DNA of 64,000 bases, from assembly GCA_964627605.1 (NCBI GenBank), contig CAZVGZ010000013.1, forward strand, positions 24,286-88,285, written 5' to 3'. The stretch comes from CAZVGZ01 sp964627605 (GTDB lineage Bacteria; Latescibacterota; MWCZ01; CAZVGZ01). Both the position numbers and the translations under genes were made by a program. Shown here piece after piece: positions 37,615 to 46,422 of the stretch (the first letter of the stretch is position 1; every line of letters begins with the position of its first letter). The notes under the pieces were generated by a model. That model did not search any database. It was given only the letters and a program-made list of their open reading frames with translations, and was not told the DNA's origin.

Positions 37615-39852
37615 ATGTTTCCAATCTCATTTTACAGACTCAAGTGGCTGTTATTACTGGTCTTGTGCGGCGTCTCCACGCTGACCGCCACAGCCGCCAA
37701 AGAGGTTGAGACCGTTCGATTTTGGCACTTCTTTGGTGCCGATGATTGGCCGGTCTGGCAGGGGTTCATCGACGAGTTTAACGCCACCCACCCGCATATT
37801 GAGATCGTCCCAGAATATCAGGGCAGCGGAGCAATTGTGCAGCGCAAACTACTCGCCGCCATTGTAGCTGGCGTGCCCCCAGACGTCACAGCCGTCTTCT
37901 CCACCACCATCGCCAAACTCGCTGCGACCGGCTGGCTGGTCCCCATAGACCTCTCCGATGCCGACAAACTGGACGTCTACCCAGCCATTCAGCGGGCCTA
38001 CACCTACGATGAGAAGCTCTGGGCGCTGCCGATAGAGGGATCGGCGTATTCGCTGTTTTACAACACCGAGCTTTTTGAAGACGCTGGTCTCACCCGCCCG
38101 CCACAGACGCTGGACGAGTTGATAGAGTGGGGAAAGAAGCTCACAAAAGACTTGAACGGCGACGGCAGGCCAGATCAGTGGGGTTTCTTGCAGGAGACCC
38201 TTGAGGGCGGCCCCACCAGGATTTTCAACTGGTATTTCTCGAACGGCGTCGAGTTTATCAGCGAAGACGGTCTGAGGGCAACGTTCGACGGCCCGGAGAT
38301 GAAAGAGGTGCTCACCTACTGGCGCGATCTGGCGACAGTTCACAGGATCGCAAGCCTGACCCCACCCACCAAGGCCGTTCAGAGGGGGCTGGTGGGGATG
38401 TGGATCGACGGCTCATGGAAGCTGCGCGAGTACCGCGGTGCCGGGATGCCCTTCGCCACAGCGGTGATGCCGCCGTTCAAGGTGTTGGCCATCGAGTCCG
38501 GTCCAGACGCTGCGGTGGTGGCACGAAGCAATCCTGAGCGCGAGGCCGCAGCTCTGGAGTTCGTGCTTTGGCTCACCTCGACAGAGACTTTCACCGATGT
38601 CTGCATCAAACTCGGCTACCTGCCAAACCGCAAATCGGTGACCGAGTCGCCGCGCTATCAATCATATCTCCAAGATCACCCTGAACTCGAAGCTTTTGTA
38701 AAGACCGTGCCCTACACCCGCACAAAACCGCTTCATCCGATCTGGAATGAGGTTGAAGCGCAGATACACAGATCGCGAGAGTTTGTCGCCCAGGGCACCA
38801 AAACCGTCGATCAAGCACTGGCAGATGCGCAGATGGTAGCACAGACGGCTCTCGACCAGTATTCCGCAAGTGAAGCTAGGCGGCATGGCGCGAAAGGGCT
38901 TCCGACGTTTTGGGTTTTGGCTGCTATCGCCGCCCTCGGGATAGGCGGATATCTGGTTTGGCAGCGGCAAAAACAGATGACCTCCAAACAGGCGATTCAG
39001 TGGGCTGGCTATCTGTTTATCCTACCCCAACTGCTGCTGTTCGTAAGTTTTGATGTATTTCCAATCGCCTTTGCATTCCTGATGTCGTTCTTCGATTGGG
39101 ACATGCTCTCCCGCCCGGTGTTCGCAGGGCTGATGAACTACCAGACCGCGCTGGCAGACACCAACCTTCACAGCGCCTTCACGGTCACACTCTACTGGGT
39201 CATCGGCACCGTCCCTCTAGGCACCGCGATCTCACTCTCAGCTGCGCTGCTTCTCAACAACAAACTCAAAGGCATCAGCGCCTACCGAACACTGTTCTAC
39301 ACCCCCACAGTAACCTCAGGCGTGGCTTTGGGCATAGTCTGGTGGTGGATCCTAAGCCCCAGCCATTCTGGTCTATTCAACGCTGTGCTAGGGGCGGTAG
39401 ACATCAATCCGGTGGGATGGCTCACCGATCCGACATGGGCGATGCCTGGCCTGATAGTAATGGAGCTTTGGCGATCATTGGCGAAGTTCATCATCTTCCT
39501 CGCAGGCCTACAAGGGGTCCCAGCAGAGCTTTACGAAGCCTCTGAGATTGATGGAGCCGGTCCTGGCAGGCGATTCAGGCATGTCACCTGGCCGCTACTC
39601 ATGCCCACTACCTTCTTCGTTGTCGTGACATCCATGATCGGCGCGTTCCAGGTGTTTGAACAGGTGTACGTCATGACCCAAGGCGGTCCCGCCGGAGCAA
39701 CCACCACCACCAGCTACTACCTGTTCCAAAACGGCTTCGAGTTCTTCAAAATGGGCTACGCCTCCTCGATCGCCTACCTCCTCGCCGCCATCATCCTCAT
39801 AGCCACATTCATCCAAAAGAAATACCTCGGCCAAGACGTCAGTTACAGCTAG
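37615..39852 (+). CDS. Fused sugar ABC transporter: binding protein plus MalF-type permease
   Basis: A 745-residue fusion. Residues 1-28 are a signal peptide. About 30-420 is a family-1 (MalE/UgpB-like) solute-binding protein: VRFWHFFGADDWPVW, IEIVPEYQGSG, LPIEGSAYSLFYNTELFEDA and GLVGMWIDGSWKLREY. A helix at about 430-448 (FWVLAAIAALGIGGYLVW) leads into a MalF/UgpA-like permease (about 460-745) with LFILPQLLLFVSFDVFPIAF and the EAA loop ASEIDGAGPGRRFRHVTWPL. The binding domain would stay tethered to the membrane. Usually these are separate proteins. No MalG-type permease or ATPase gene follows, so partners must be encoded elsewhere. Confidence 0.9.
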   Translation: MFPISFYRLKWLLLLVLCGVSTLTATAAKEVETVRFWHFFGADDWPVWQGFIDEFNATHPHIEIVPEYQGSGAIVQRKLLAAIVAGVPPDVTAVFSTTIAKLAATGWLVPIDLSDADKLDVYPAIQRAYTYDEKLWALPIEGSAYSLFYNTELFEDAGLTRPPQTLDELIEWGKKLTKDLNGDGRPDQWGFLQETLEGGPTRIFNWYFSNGVEFISEDGLRATFDGPEMKEVLTYWRDLATVHRIASLTPPTKAVQRGLVGMWIDGSWKLREYRGAGMPFATAVMPPFKVLAIESGPDAAVVARSNPEREAAALEFVLWLTSTETFTDVCIKLGYLPNRKSVTESPRYQSYLQDHPELEAFVKTVPYTRTKPLHPIWNEVEAQIHRSREFVAQGTKTVDQALADAQMVAQTALDQYSASEARRHGAKGLPTFWVLAAIAALGIGGYLVWQRQKQMTSKQAIQWAGYLFILPQLLLFVSFDVFPIAFAFLMSFFDWDMLSRPVFAGLMNYQTALADTNLHSAFTVTLYWVIGTVPLGTAISLSAALLLNNKLKGISAYRTLFYTPTVTSGVALGIVWWWILSPSHSGLFNAVLGAVDINPVGWLTDPTWAMPGLIVMELWRSLAKFIIFLAGLQGVPAELYEASEIDGAGPGRRFRHVTWPLLMPTTFFVVVTSMIGAFQVFEQVYVMTQGGPAGATTTTSYYLFQNGFEFFKMGYASSIAYLLAAIILIATFIQKKYLGQDVSYS

Positions 39853-40005
39853 CACCCTTCATCTGTGGACCCGTCTCTACGCGACGGGCCTGGTGCGGGT
39901 GGCGATCGAGATGTCTCCTGTTGCGCCGTCGGATGATTCTTTCCCCATATTTTCCCAGCCGACCGAGGGGTCATCGAGCAGAACTTTGATCCTAAGACGG
40001 GTGAC

Positions 40006-40127
40006 GTAGACACACGCAAAAAAGACACGAAGCATCCTTCGGGTGTCTTGAGTGCAAACGGTCAGGTTCGCGTGCGGACCCTGCGAGCGACACGGGCGGC
40101 GTAGACGCTCGCATAAACGACACGAAG
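40006..40127 (+). repeat. Pair of 27-bp imperfect direct repeats
   Basis: Positions 40006-40032 and 40101-40127 share the pattern GTAGAC-N3-CGCA-N-AA-N-GACACGAAG. The spacing between copies is 95 bases. The 327-base gap 39853-40179 otherwise holds no gene I can support. The second copy ends 52 bases before the alkylation-repair pseudogene, so they may be regulatory or remnants of a small mobile repeat. Confidence 0.45.
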
Positions 40128-40179
40128 TGTCCGATTGGTTGCATCCACATCGACCGATCAATGCGCTATATTTCCCGAC

Positions 40180-41025
40180 ATGCTTGACGAAACTCCCAAA
40201 CGGCGAAAAGGGGCATCCAGACGAGCAGATGTTCCGTTTGATGTTCTAAAAGCGCTCAACGAGGGTCGCGAAGAGTCGCTGACTCTCGCTGAGTTTCTGT
40301 CTATCAACATGCCATAACTCCTGCGCAATATTCTTCCTCAAGTGGGGTTGGGTGGCGAAGCGGTTGTTTTGGGTGCTGGTGGCGATGAGCTGGCGGATGA
40401 AGGTGTTAGCACTCGCGTTGAAAGGATCAGAAAGCTACTTTTTGAGGCCACCAAGGATCACCCCAAACGCGAAGAGATTGGCGAACGCTTAGCCTCGCAC
40501 CCTTCTGACACAGTGAGGATGTGGGTGGCGTACATGCCGTTAGCGGACACAACACTAAGCCTGTCTCAACACCTGGACGCCGCACGACGTTTCGCTGCGG
40601 ATTCTTCAATGAACGTCAAAGAGAGCGCTTGGGACGCGATCCGGCCGTATGTGCTGGAAAATCTAAGCAAAGGTCTAAAGAAGTTCGAACCGTGGGTGTA
40701 CGACAGCGATCCGAACATCAGGCGATGTGCTGTTGAGGGCATGAGGCCATGCGGTGTGTGGACCAAACATTGTCAGGAGTTCAAAGACGATCCTGAGCCT
40801 GGACTTAATCTGCTCGAACCGGTGAGGTCCGACCCTAGCTGCTACGTCCATACCGCCACGGCCGACTAGCTCAATGATTCCAGCAAATCGACTCCTCTCT
40901 GGACCGTCGATCTCCGCGCCCGTTGGTTAGAAGAGTCACTTGCCAAAGAGACCAAATGGCTGGTCAACCACGCCTTGCGCACTTTGCGCAAACAGGGGCG
41001 CGACGATCTATCTCAAATCAGATAG
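40180..41025 (+). pseudogene. DNA alkylation repair protein (HEAT-like), two nonsense codons
   Basis: One continuous frame from ATG 40180 encodes RKGASRRADVPFDVLKALNE and LTLAEFLSINMP, then TAA 40315. It resumes LLRNILPQVGLGGEAV, then HPSDTVRMWVAYMPLADTTL, DPNIRRCAVEGMRPCGVW and GLNLLEPVRSDPSCYV, reaching TAG 40867. The last piece LNDSSKSTPLWTVDLRARWL to LRTLRKQGRDDLSQIR ends at 41025. The order matches AlkD-like DNA alkylation repair proteins, where the second stop replaces the Trp of ANWLND. Frame and sequence are otherwise well kept, so inactivation is recent or these are sequence errors. Confidence 0.85.
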
Positions 41026-41216
41026 CCGGTAATAGAGCCGCTCTCATTCCGTGGGAACAGAGTGGTGGTGGCTTCACCATCACTCTGTATACACCCGCAA
41101 TTTGCACATGTCTTGAGGCGGCGCTATATTGGTGAGTGAAACACTCATGTTACTCAAGCTTACACTGTGAACGCCTGAGGGTCTTAGTAGCCTTCACAGC
41201 GACAAAGGAGCGTTAC

Positions 41217-42152
41217 GTGGCGCGGATATACGACGATATTACGCAGACGGTGGGGCATACACCACTGGTGACAATCAACCGGCTCACTGAAGGGGCGAGG
41301 GCTACGGTACTGGCGAAACTGGAGTTTTTCAACCCAATGGGCAGCGTCAAAGACCGGATCGGTGTGAGTATGATAAACGCCGCAGAAGAGGCCGGGAAAA
41401 TCACCAAAGACACAACCATTGTAGAGCCGACATCTGGCAATACCGGAATCGCGCTGGCATTTGTATGCGCCGCCAGGGGATACAGGCTCATATTGACGAT
41501 GCCTGAGAGCATGAGCTTAGAGCGTCGGGCGCTTCTAAGGGCGATGGGAGCGGAGCTGGTTCTGACGCCAGCGAGTGAGGGTATGAAGGGCGCCATCGCC
41601 AAGGCCGAAGAGTTCGCCTCCCAGAATCAGCCTTCGATAGTGCCGCAGCAGTTTGAGAACCCCGCCAACCCAGATATTCACCGCAGCACCACCGCCGAAG
41701 AGATATGGGACGACACCGACGGCGAGGTCGATATACTGGTGTCCGGCATCGGCACCGGTGGCACGATCACCGGCGTTTCAGAGGTGCTCAAAACTCGCAA
41801 GGACACTTTTGTGTCGATAGCCGTGGAGCCGGAAGCCTCAGCGATCCTCTCTGGGGGCACTTCAGGGCCGCACAAAATCCAGGGAATCGGTGCCGGCTTC
41901 GTTCCAGCGGTCTTGAATACCGACGTGTTTGACGAGGTCGTACAGGTCAACAACGACGACGCTTTTGATACCGCACGGCGGGCAGCGAAGGAAGAGGGCC
42001 TACTGGTGGGCATCTCCTCTGGCGCGGCGCTCTGGGCGGCGGTGCAGGTGGCGAACCGTCCTGAAAACGTAGGCAAGACTATTGTCACCATCATCCCCAG
42101 CTTCGGCGAGAGATATCTCTCGACAGAGCTTTTCGCCGACCTGCGCACCTAA
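41217..42152 (+). CDS. cysK: Cysteine synthase
   Basis: A 311-residue PLP enzyme making L-cysteine from O-acetylserine and sulfide. GTG 41217 is chosen for AAAGGAG upstream and for family length; the frame is open earlier. PLP Lys lies in FFNPMGSVKDRIG near residue 42. EPTSGNTGIALAFVCAARGY, the GIGTGGTITG phosphate loop and VGISSGAALWAAV complete the fold type II pattern. It stands alone, between the alkylation-repair pseudogene and a long gap. Confidence 0.95.
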   Translation: MARIYDDITQTVGHTPLVTINRLTEGARATVLAKLEFFNPMGSVKDRIGVSMINAAEEAGKITKDTTIVEPTSGNTGIALAFVCAARGYRLILTMPESMSLERRALLRAMGAELVLTPASEGMKGAIAKAEEFASQNQPSIVPQQFENPANPDIHRSTTAEEIWDDTDGEVDILVSGIGTGGTITGVSEVLKTRKDTFVSIAVEPEASAILSGGTSGPHKIQGIGAGFVPAVLNTDVFDEVVQVNNDDAFDTARRAAKEEGLLVGISSGAALWAAVQVANRPENVGKTIVTIIPSFGERYLSTELFADLRT

Positions 42153-42888
42153 AGACGGCCTGACTGTCGGCGACACCGGGAGGTGCATTAGCATGGTGTT
42201 TGGGAGAGTCGCCAACGGACTTTCCCTTTTCCGCCTGGTCATGGCGCCCGTGATGCGCGAGGAATCCCTGAAGCCCGTTGCAGCCTTTGGTACGCGGCTG
42301 CGCCAAAGAGTGTGCACGATGCGCTAGATGCGCCAAATATGCGCTGTACCGCAAAACGACAACTTGCGGCTGTCGTCACACCGCTGCCAGACAGACTGCG
42401 CGACCTGCGCATAAAGTGCGCAAAATGTGCGCGGAGCGACCGTGACGCCAAACCTCAGTGTCGCCTCTGTTGGAAACCCGCCGAAGTCGAACGAGGTGCC
42501 TGAATCGCTTGCATCGCACGGCTATGAGATCGCCAACAGCGCTGATGCTTTCACCATGACAGGTTCTCGTCAGATTGACATGCTCACCGAGAACCTCGTC
42601 ACCGAAAACCGATCTGTACCCCTGCGGTCTTCACACAGCTTGGTCATTCGCCCGGTAATTAAGAGGGGCGTTGCATTGGCGTTGGTGTTCGACCCTAACA
42701 ACGATCCGATCCGAGCTAGAGTGTTCTGTGGGTGTGCCGAAATATCGACGCCTTGCCGCCTATTTTGACGATATTGACAAACATTCCGGCAATACTTAGA
42801 AATAGAAGTATCTGAGCCAGCCTCAAGCATTCCGGGAAGCTGTCGCAGCTTGTCGGCCTACAGTCTGGAGCCGGAAGGAGCTGTTTTC
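42153..42888. other. 736-base gap with a cysteine-pair-rich, decayed stretch
   Basis: No intact gene is supported. Around 42280-42500 TGCGC-type words recur, and more than one plus-strand frame yields CxxC pairs (for example CARCARCAK in one frame, and IKCAKCARSD with CRLCWKP in the frame 42312-42503). It may be a decayed zinc-ribbon gene, but the pattern could also be a by-product of the TGCGC repetition. The rest shows nothing I can name. Confidence 0.35.
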
Positions 42889-43983
42889 ATGTCTATACGC
42901 TCGCTTTGCGCTGTGGCTGTTTTCGCGGCATTGATACTCTTTAATCCATCAGACGCATCACATGTCTCCCTTGTGGGAGGGCTTGGACAGAGCATCGCCA
43001 GCCCTGTCACCACTGTCTCCGCGAGTACGCTTCCCCAAGGTGAGTTGTCTGCGGGGCTCTGGACTGAATATGTCCAGCTAAGCAGCAAAAGCGACGCTGA
43101 GTTGAAAGTGCTCGCAGCAAATGGTGGCGGGCATACGCTCGACAAAGCTGTCATACCGTTTATCGGTATGGGATACGGCTTGACCGACGATATCACTATT
43201 GGTGGGCGCGTTCCGTATATGAGACGCGGCAAGATTATGGACGCGCAGCCCGGTGAAATTGAGAATTTGGGAACGATCACCGGATTGGGCGACATATCGG
43301 TGTTTGCACAGGCCAGGGTGATCAACCAGTATTGGCGACCGCTGGAAGTGGCGCTGTTCGTCGGTCTGAAAATCCCCACAGGGCAGTCCGACGTCACATC
43401 CGAAAGCGGGCATGAGATAGAACTGGAATTCCAGCCGGGCTCAGGGTCGTGGGATGCGCTTATGGGTGTTGCAGCTAGCAGTGCAGTCGGGCAATTCGCC
43501 ATCGACTCCAATCTTCTTTACACAATGACCACCAAAGGTGTGCAGGACACCGAACTCGGCGATTCGTTCAACTACAACGCTTCGGTGTCGTTCCCGGTAT
43601 GGGGACATGGAACCGCCTCGTTGGTGAGTCCGCGCTCGTTGAGGCGTAGAGGGATACTCCTTCACGTTAGTGAGGAGCATGGGGCCGACGGTTCGTCGGC
43701 TGGTGTTCTGATCCACGCGACTGTAGAGATAAATGGCGAGTGGCGAGATGGCGACACACTGGCTGATGACGGTCATGATCACACTCACCGCATCGCAAGC
43801 GGGTCAGCAGACGGTGATCCTCAGGCTGAGAATCTTGTCTATTTCTCGCCAGGCGTCAGGGTTCTTTTCGGCAGGCGAATCGGAGCGGCTCTGTCGTACG
43901 CTGTTCCGATCTCACAGGATACTCACGGCGCTGGCCAGAAGATCACCAGGCGGGTGATTTTTGGGGTTGCAGCAGGTTTTTAG
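42889..43983 (+). CDS. Outer-membrane beta-barrel (phenol-degradation MetA/transporter-like)
   Basis: A 364-residue protein from ATG 42889 with GGAAGGAG upstream. A signal peptide (LCAVAVFAALILFNPSDAS) precedes alternating beta strands such as MGYGLTDDITIGGRVPYMRR and LEVALFVGLKIPTGQ, ending in strands RRIGAALSYAVPIS and RRVIFGVAAGF with a terminal Phe, the usual outer-membrane signal. This fits the 'putative MetA-pathway of phenol degradation' porin-like family. The stretch at about residues 250-280 has poor barrel character and may hold an insertion or a compensated frameshift. A His/Asp-rich loop (DDGHDHTHR) could bind metal. Confidence 0.7.
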   Translation: MSIRSLCAVAVFAALILFNPSDASHVSLVGGLGQSIASPVTTVSASTLPQGELSAGLWTEYVQLSSKSDAELKVLAANGGGHTLDKAVIPFIGMGYGLTDDITIGGRVPYMRRGKIMDAQPGEIENLGTITGLGDISVFAQARVINQYWRPLEVALFVGLKIPTGQSDVTSESGHEIELEFQPGSGSWDALMGVAASSAVGQFAIDSNLLYTMTTKGVQDTELGDSFNYNASVSFPVWGHGTASLVSPRSLRRRGILLHVSEEHGADGSSAGVLIHATVEINGEWRDGDTLADDGHDHTHRIASGSADGDPQAENLVYFSPGVRVLFGRRIGAALSYAVPISQDTHGAGQKITRRVIFGVAAGF

Positions 43984-44045
43984 AACGACGGTATTTGTGG
44001 GAGTTTGCACAGTAGAAGGCGGTGGTCTTTCTTGATTAGAGGCCG

Positions 44046-44068
44046 CCGCTTTTGTTAAGGAAAAGCGG
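44046..44068. terminator. Bidirectional terminator between barrel gene and acr3
   Basis: CCGCTTTT and AAAAGCGG form an 8-base stem around a 7-base loop between the two convergent genes. The T/A-rich base works in either direction. Confidence 0.6.
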
Positions 44069-44087
44069 AAGGTTACGTCTTTCCACA

Positions 44088-45248
44088 TCACCGCCAATCC
44101 TGCGTGGTCGCAAAAGCCCCCTGCGTCCTAAGACAGAACCTCACTAACATCAACATCACCGGAACCTCGATCAACACTCCAACCACAGTCGCCAATGCTG
44201 CGCCGGATGAGAGTCCGAAAAGCATCGTCGCGGTTGCGATGGCCACCTCAAAATGATTTGATGCGCCGATCATCGCCGACGGTGCAGCGTCAGCGTAGGA
44301 GAGCCCCAGCCATTTAGCCGCAGCATACCCCAGCGCAAAGATCAGTAAGGTTTGCAGGAATAACGGGACAGCGATCCAGACGATCGTGAGCGGGTTGGCC
44401 CAGATGACATCGCCCTTGAGCGAAAATAGTATCACCAGAGTAGCCAAGAGCGCCGTGATTGTCACCGGAGTGAGCAGTGGAAGGAATTTCGTCTTAAACC
44501 AAAAATCACCCTTCTGTGCGATGATCCATCTCCGAGAGAGATAACCAGCCGCCAGAGGAAGCGCGACATAGACACCAATAGAGAGCAGCAGCGCCTGCCA
44601 TGGCACCGGAAGCCTTCCCACCCCAAGAAGAAACCCGCCTAGAGGCCCATAGAGAGCCAACATCACAAGTGAGCTGATGGCCACCATCACCAGAGTATGA
44701 CCGTCGTTGCCCTTTGCGAGATAGCCCCACACAAGCACCATTGCTGTGCATGGCGCGATTCCAAGGAGCACGCATCCAGCAAGATAGCTGCGCCAAAGCG
44801 GCACCTCCAGCATCTTGAGTCCGTCAACCAGGACAACCTTGCCCGCACCGTGCATCGCGCCGACAGGTAGATTGAGCCCCAACGGGAGCACCAGATGATC
44901 CACCGACTCGATGCCGATGAACTCCCTAAAGACAGTGCCCAAAAACAGGAGCGTTATTGCGTACATCGTGAATGGCTTCACAAGCCAGTTTATCACCAAC
45001 GTCAGAACGACCGGTCGCGTACTGCGGCCAGCAGTCAAAACCTCACCGAAATCGATTTTTACCATGATGGGGTACATCATGAAAAACAGGCACACAGCGA
45101 TGGGTATCGAAACGATTGGAGCGCCGTCAACCTCAATCGCCATCGCGTCCAAGTGTTTTGCTATGTTCGGCCAGACCCGGCCAAGCAGAACACCCGCCAG
45201 CATACACATTCCCACCCAAAGGGTGAGGTATCGCTCAAAAACACCCAT
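44088..45248 (-). CDS. acr3: Arsenite efflux transporter ACR3
   Basis: A membrane protein of 386 residues from ATG 45248 with about ten helices. It exports arsenite by proton exchange. Key features are the conserved Cys in LLGIAPCTAMVLVWGYLAKG, the TLVINWLVKPFTMY helix, and AAPSAMIGASNHFEVAIATA. ATG 45248 begins just before the first helix. The frame is open back into the end of arsC, and an AGAAGGA just after the arsC stop could serve an ATT start. arsC lies directly upstream, making an arsC-acr3 operon. Confidence 0.92.
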   Translation of the reverse strand: MGVFERYLTLWVGMCMLAGVLLGRVWPNIAKHLDAMAIEVDGAPIVSIPIAVCLFFMMYPIMVKIDFGEVLTAGRSTRPVVLTLVINWLVKPFTMYAITLLFLGTVFREFIGIESVDHLVLPLGLNLPVGAMHGAGKVVLVDGLKMLEVPLWRSYLAGCVLLGIAPCTAMVLVWGYLAKGNDGHTLVMVAISSLVMLALYGPLGGFLLGVGRLPVPWQALLLSIGVYVALPLAAGYLSRRWIIAQKGDFWFKTKFLPLLTPVTITALLATLVILFSLKGDVIWANPLTIVWIAVPLFLQTLLIFALGYAAAKWLGLSYADAAPSAMIGASNHFEVAIATATMLFGLSSGAALATVVGVLIEVPVMLMLVRFCLRTQGAFATTQDWR

Positions 45249-45297
45249 GCCCTTGATGTCTTCTGACTGACCGCTATCAGTGGTAATTTTCGTCCTT

Positions 45298-45747
45298 CTA
45301 GTCCTTGTTTGGCAACGATTGTGGGAGCCTCTCGACGAAGCTCTTGATCTGGTCACGAACGCGCCAGTAGTGACCTAACGCTTCTTCCTCTGATCTAGCA
45401 GACTCAGCTAACCTGGGTGGATCGTCAAAACCCACATGAATGACTTTGGCATCGCCGACGAAAATCGGGCAGTTCTCACGAGCGTTGTCGCAGACGGTGA
45501 CTACATAGTCGAACTGGGTGTCTCTGAACTCGTCAACGTTGGTCGACTGCTGCGTCGAAATGTCAACTCCAACCTCGGCCATTACCGCAATCGCTCGGGG
45601 GTTGATCCCGTGGGTCTCAATACCCGCTGAAACCGCGTGGATGAGATCGTTCTTTAGATGGTTGGACCACCCTTCTGCCATCTGTGATCGACACGAGTTG
45701 CCGGTGCACAAGAACAGTATGCTCAGCTTCGGCTTTTCGTTCGGCAT
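45298..45747 (-). CDS. arsC: Arsenate reductase ArsC (thioredoxin-coupled, LMW phosphatase type)
   Basis: A 149-residue arsenate reductase from ATG 45747 behind GGAAGAG. The P-loop CTGNSCRSQMAEGW starts near residue 15, and the cysteine relay pair is in VTVCDNARENCPIF. These three cysteines define the thioredoxin-linked S. aureus-type enzyme. It reduces arsenate to arsenite for export by the adjacent ACR3. The frame continues upstream in a vWA-like remnant, so a longer fused product is possible but the ribosome-binding site favours this start. Confidence 0.93.
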   Translation of the reverse strand: MPNEKPKLSILFLCTGNSCRSQMAEGWSNHLKNDLIHAVSAGIETHGINPRAIAVMAEVGVDISTQQSTNVDEFRDTQFDYVVTVCDNARENCPIFVGDAKVIHVGFDDPPRLAESARSEEEALGHYWRVRDQIKSFVERLPQSLPNKD

Positions 45748-45855
45748 AGCTCTTCCGGGTCTATTAAGTAGTATCTCTTCGATTTTCAGCTCATCGTCGT
45801 TCGTCTGCCCATCGGACAAGAGCACGATTCGGGTGACACCGCCGCTCTGACGCCG
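45748..45855 (-). pseudogene. Remnant of a von Willebrand factor A domain
   Basis: Directly upstream of and in frame with arsC, the sequence reads SGGVTRIVLLSDGQTNDDEL, the conserved vWA strand and MIDAS-adjacent turn. It is preceded by TAA at 45856 and lacks the rest of the domain. It looks like a scrap of a vWA/BatA-type gene beside the arsenic operon. No gene is seen between here and 46117. Confidence 0.45.
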
Positions 45856-46116
45856 TTAGGGAAGAGACTGCTTGGGATCGACTCGTGGGATCAGTAACCC
45901 TTCGGGTTTTTCGGTGCAGTCATCCCAAAAGTTTCACTGGGTCGCGTTTTGAATCAGCTTGAATAGTTGAAATCTACCTGGCTGCTGTGCCAGTCAATTC
46001 GGATGTTGAGAGTATGAGCCGCCCTACTCGCCCACTTTCAATACTGAATCGCATTACGTCAGAAGCGGCCTCGTTAGTAACGCAATCTTCAAACCTGTTC
46101 AGGCTCCATCAATTTT

Positions 46117-46359
46117 CTATTTCATCCACCGTTCAAACCAGTCGTACGCCACAGCGCCTGAGATGATATGGGCGCCGTCGTGGATGTCGTGCGCCAAACG
46201 GTCGCCTGCATCCAGAAGCTCGTACCGTGTTCGCATCTGGGAAACCGCATCAATCGCGGCGTCGATATGAAATGTGGGGTCGGCGCGGCCCTGCTCCTCG
46301 TACCTGCGCATCAGGTAGTTGCGAAAATCGAGCCCAAACGGTGTATCTGCTTCAGCCAT
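46117..46359 (-). CDS. C-terminal fragment of an alpha/beta hydrolase
   Basis: 80 residues from ATG 46359 with AAGGT upstream. The end, DAGDRLAHDIHDGAHIISG and AYDWFERWM, matches the last part of dienelactone-hydrolase/acetyl-esterase-like proteins, with the catalytic His in DGAH. The nucleophile Ser and the acid residue are missing, so the fragment cannot be a working hydrolase. The N-terminal part (PFGLDFRNYLMRRYEEQGRA) may be host-gene sequence or an unrelated start. It is probably a truncated gene that is still open. Confidence 0.5.
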   Translation of the reverse strand: MAEADTPFGLDFRNYLMRRYEEQGRADPTFHIDAAIDAVSQMRTRYELLDAGDRLAHDIHDGAHIISGAVAYDWFERWMK

Positions 46360-46422
46360 TTTTTCGACCTTGAGAGTGATGAGAGTTGATGTGGATCATG
46401 CGAAAGACACAATCAAAAGGCG

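Noticed and set aside
40006..40127. CRISPR array
   Set aside because: Only two imperfect repeats, a spacer far longer than usual, and no cas genes.
39877..40161. 94-residue minus-strand frame after the ABC fusion
   Set aside because: No ribosome-binding site, no family resemblance, and it spans the direct repeats.
41040..41216. Riboswitch (SAM or OAS-type leader) before cysK
   Set aside because: No recognisable aptamer core or terminator was found in the leader.
43600..43760. Definite frameshift in the barrel protein
   Set aside because: An alternate frame gives a family-like phrase (LVGESALVEA) but soon stops. The main frame stays open to a proper C-terminus, so this is left as a remark only.
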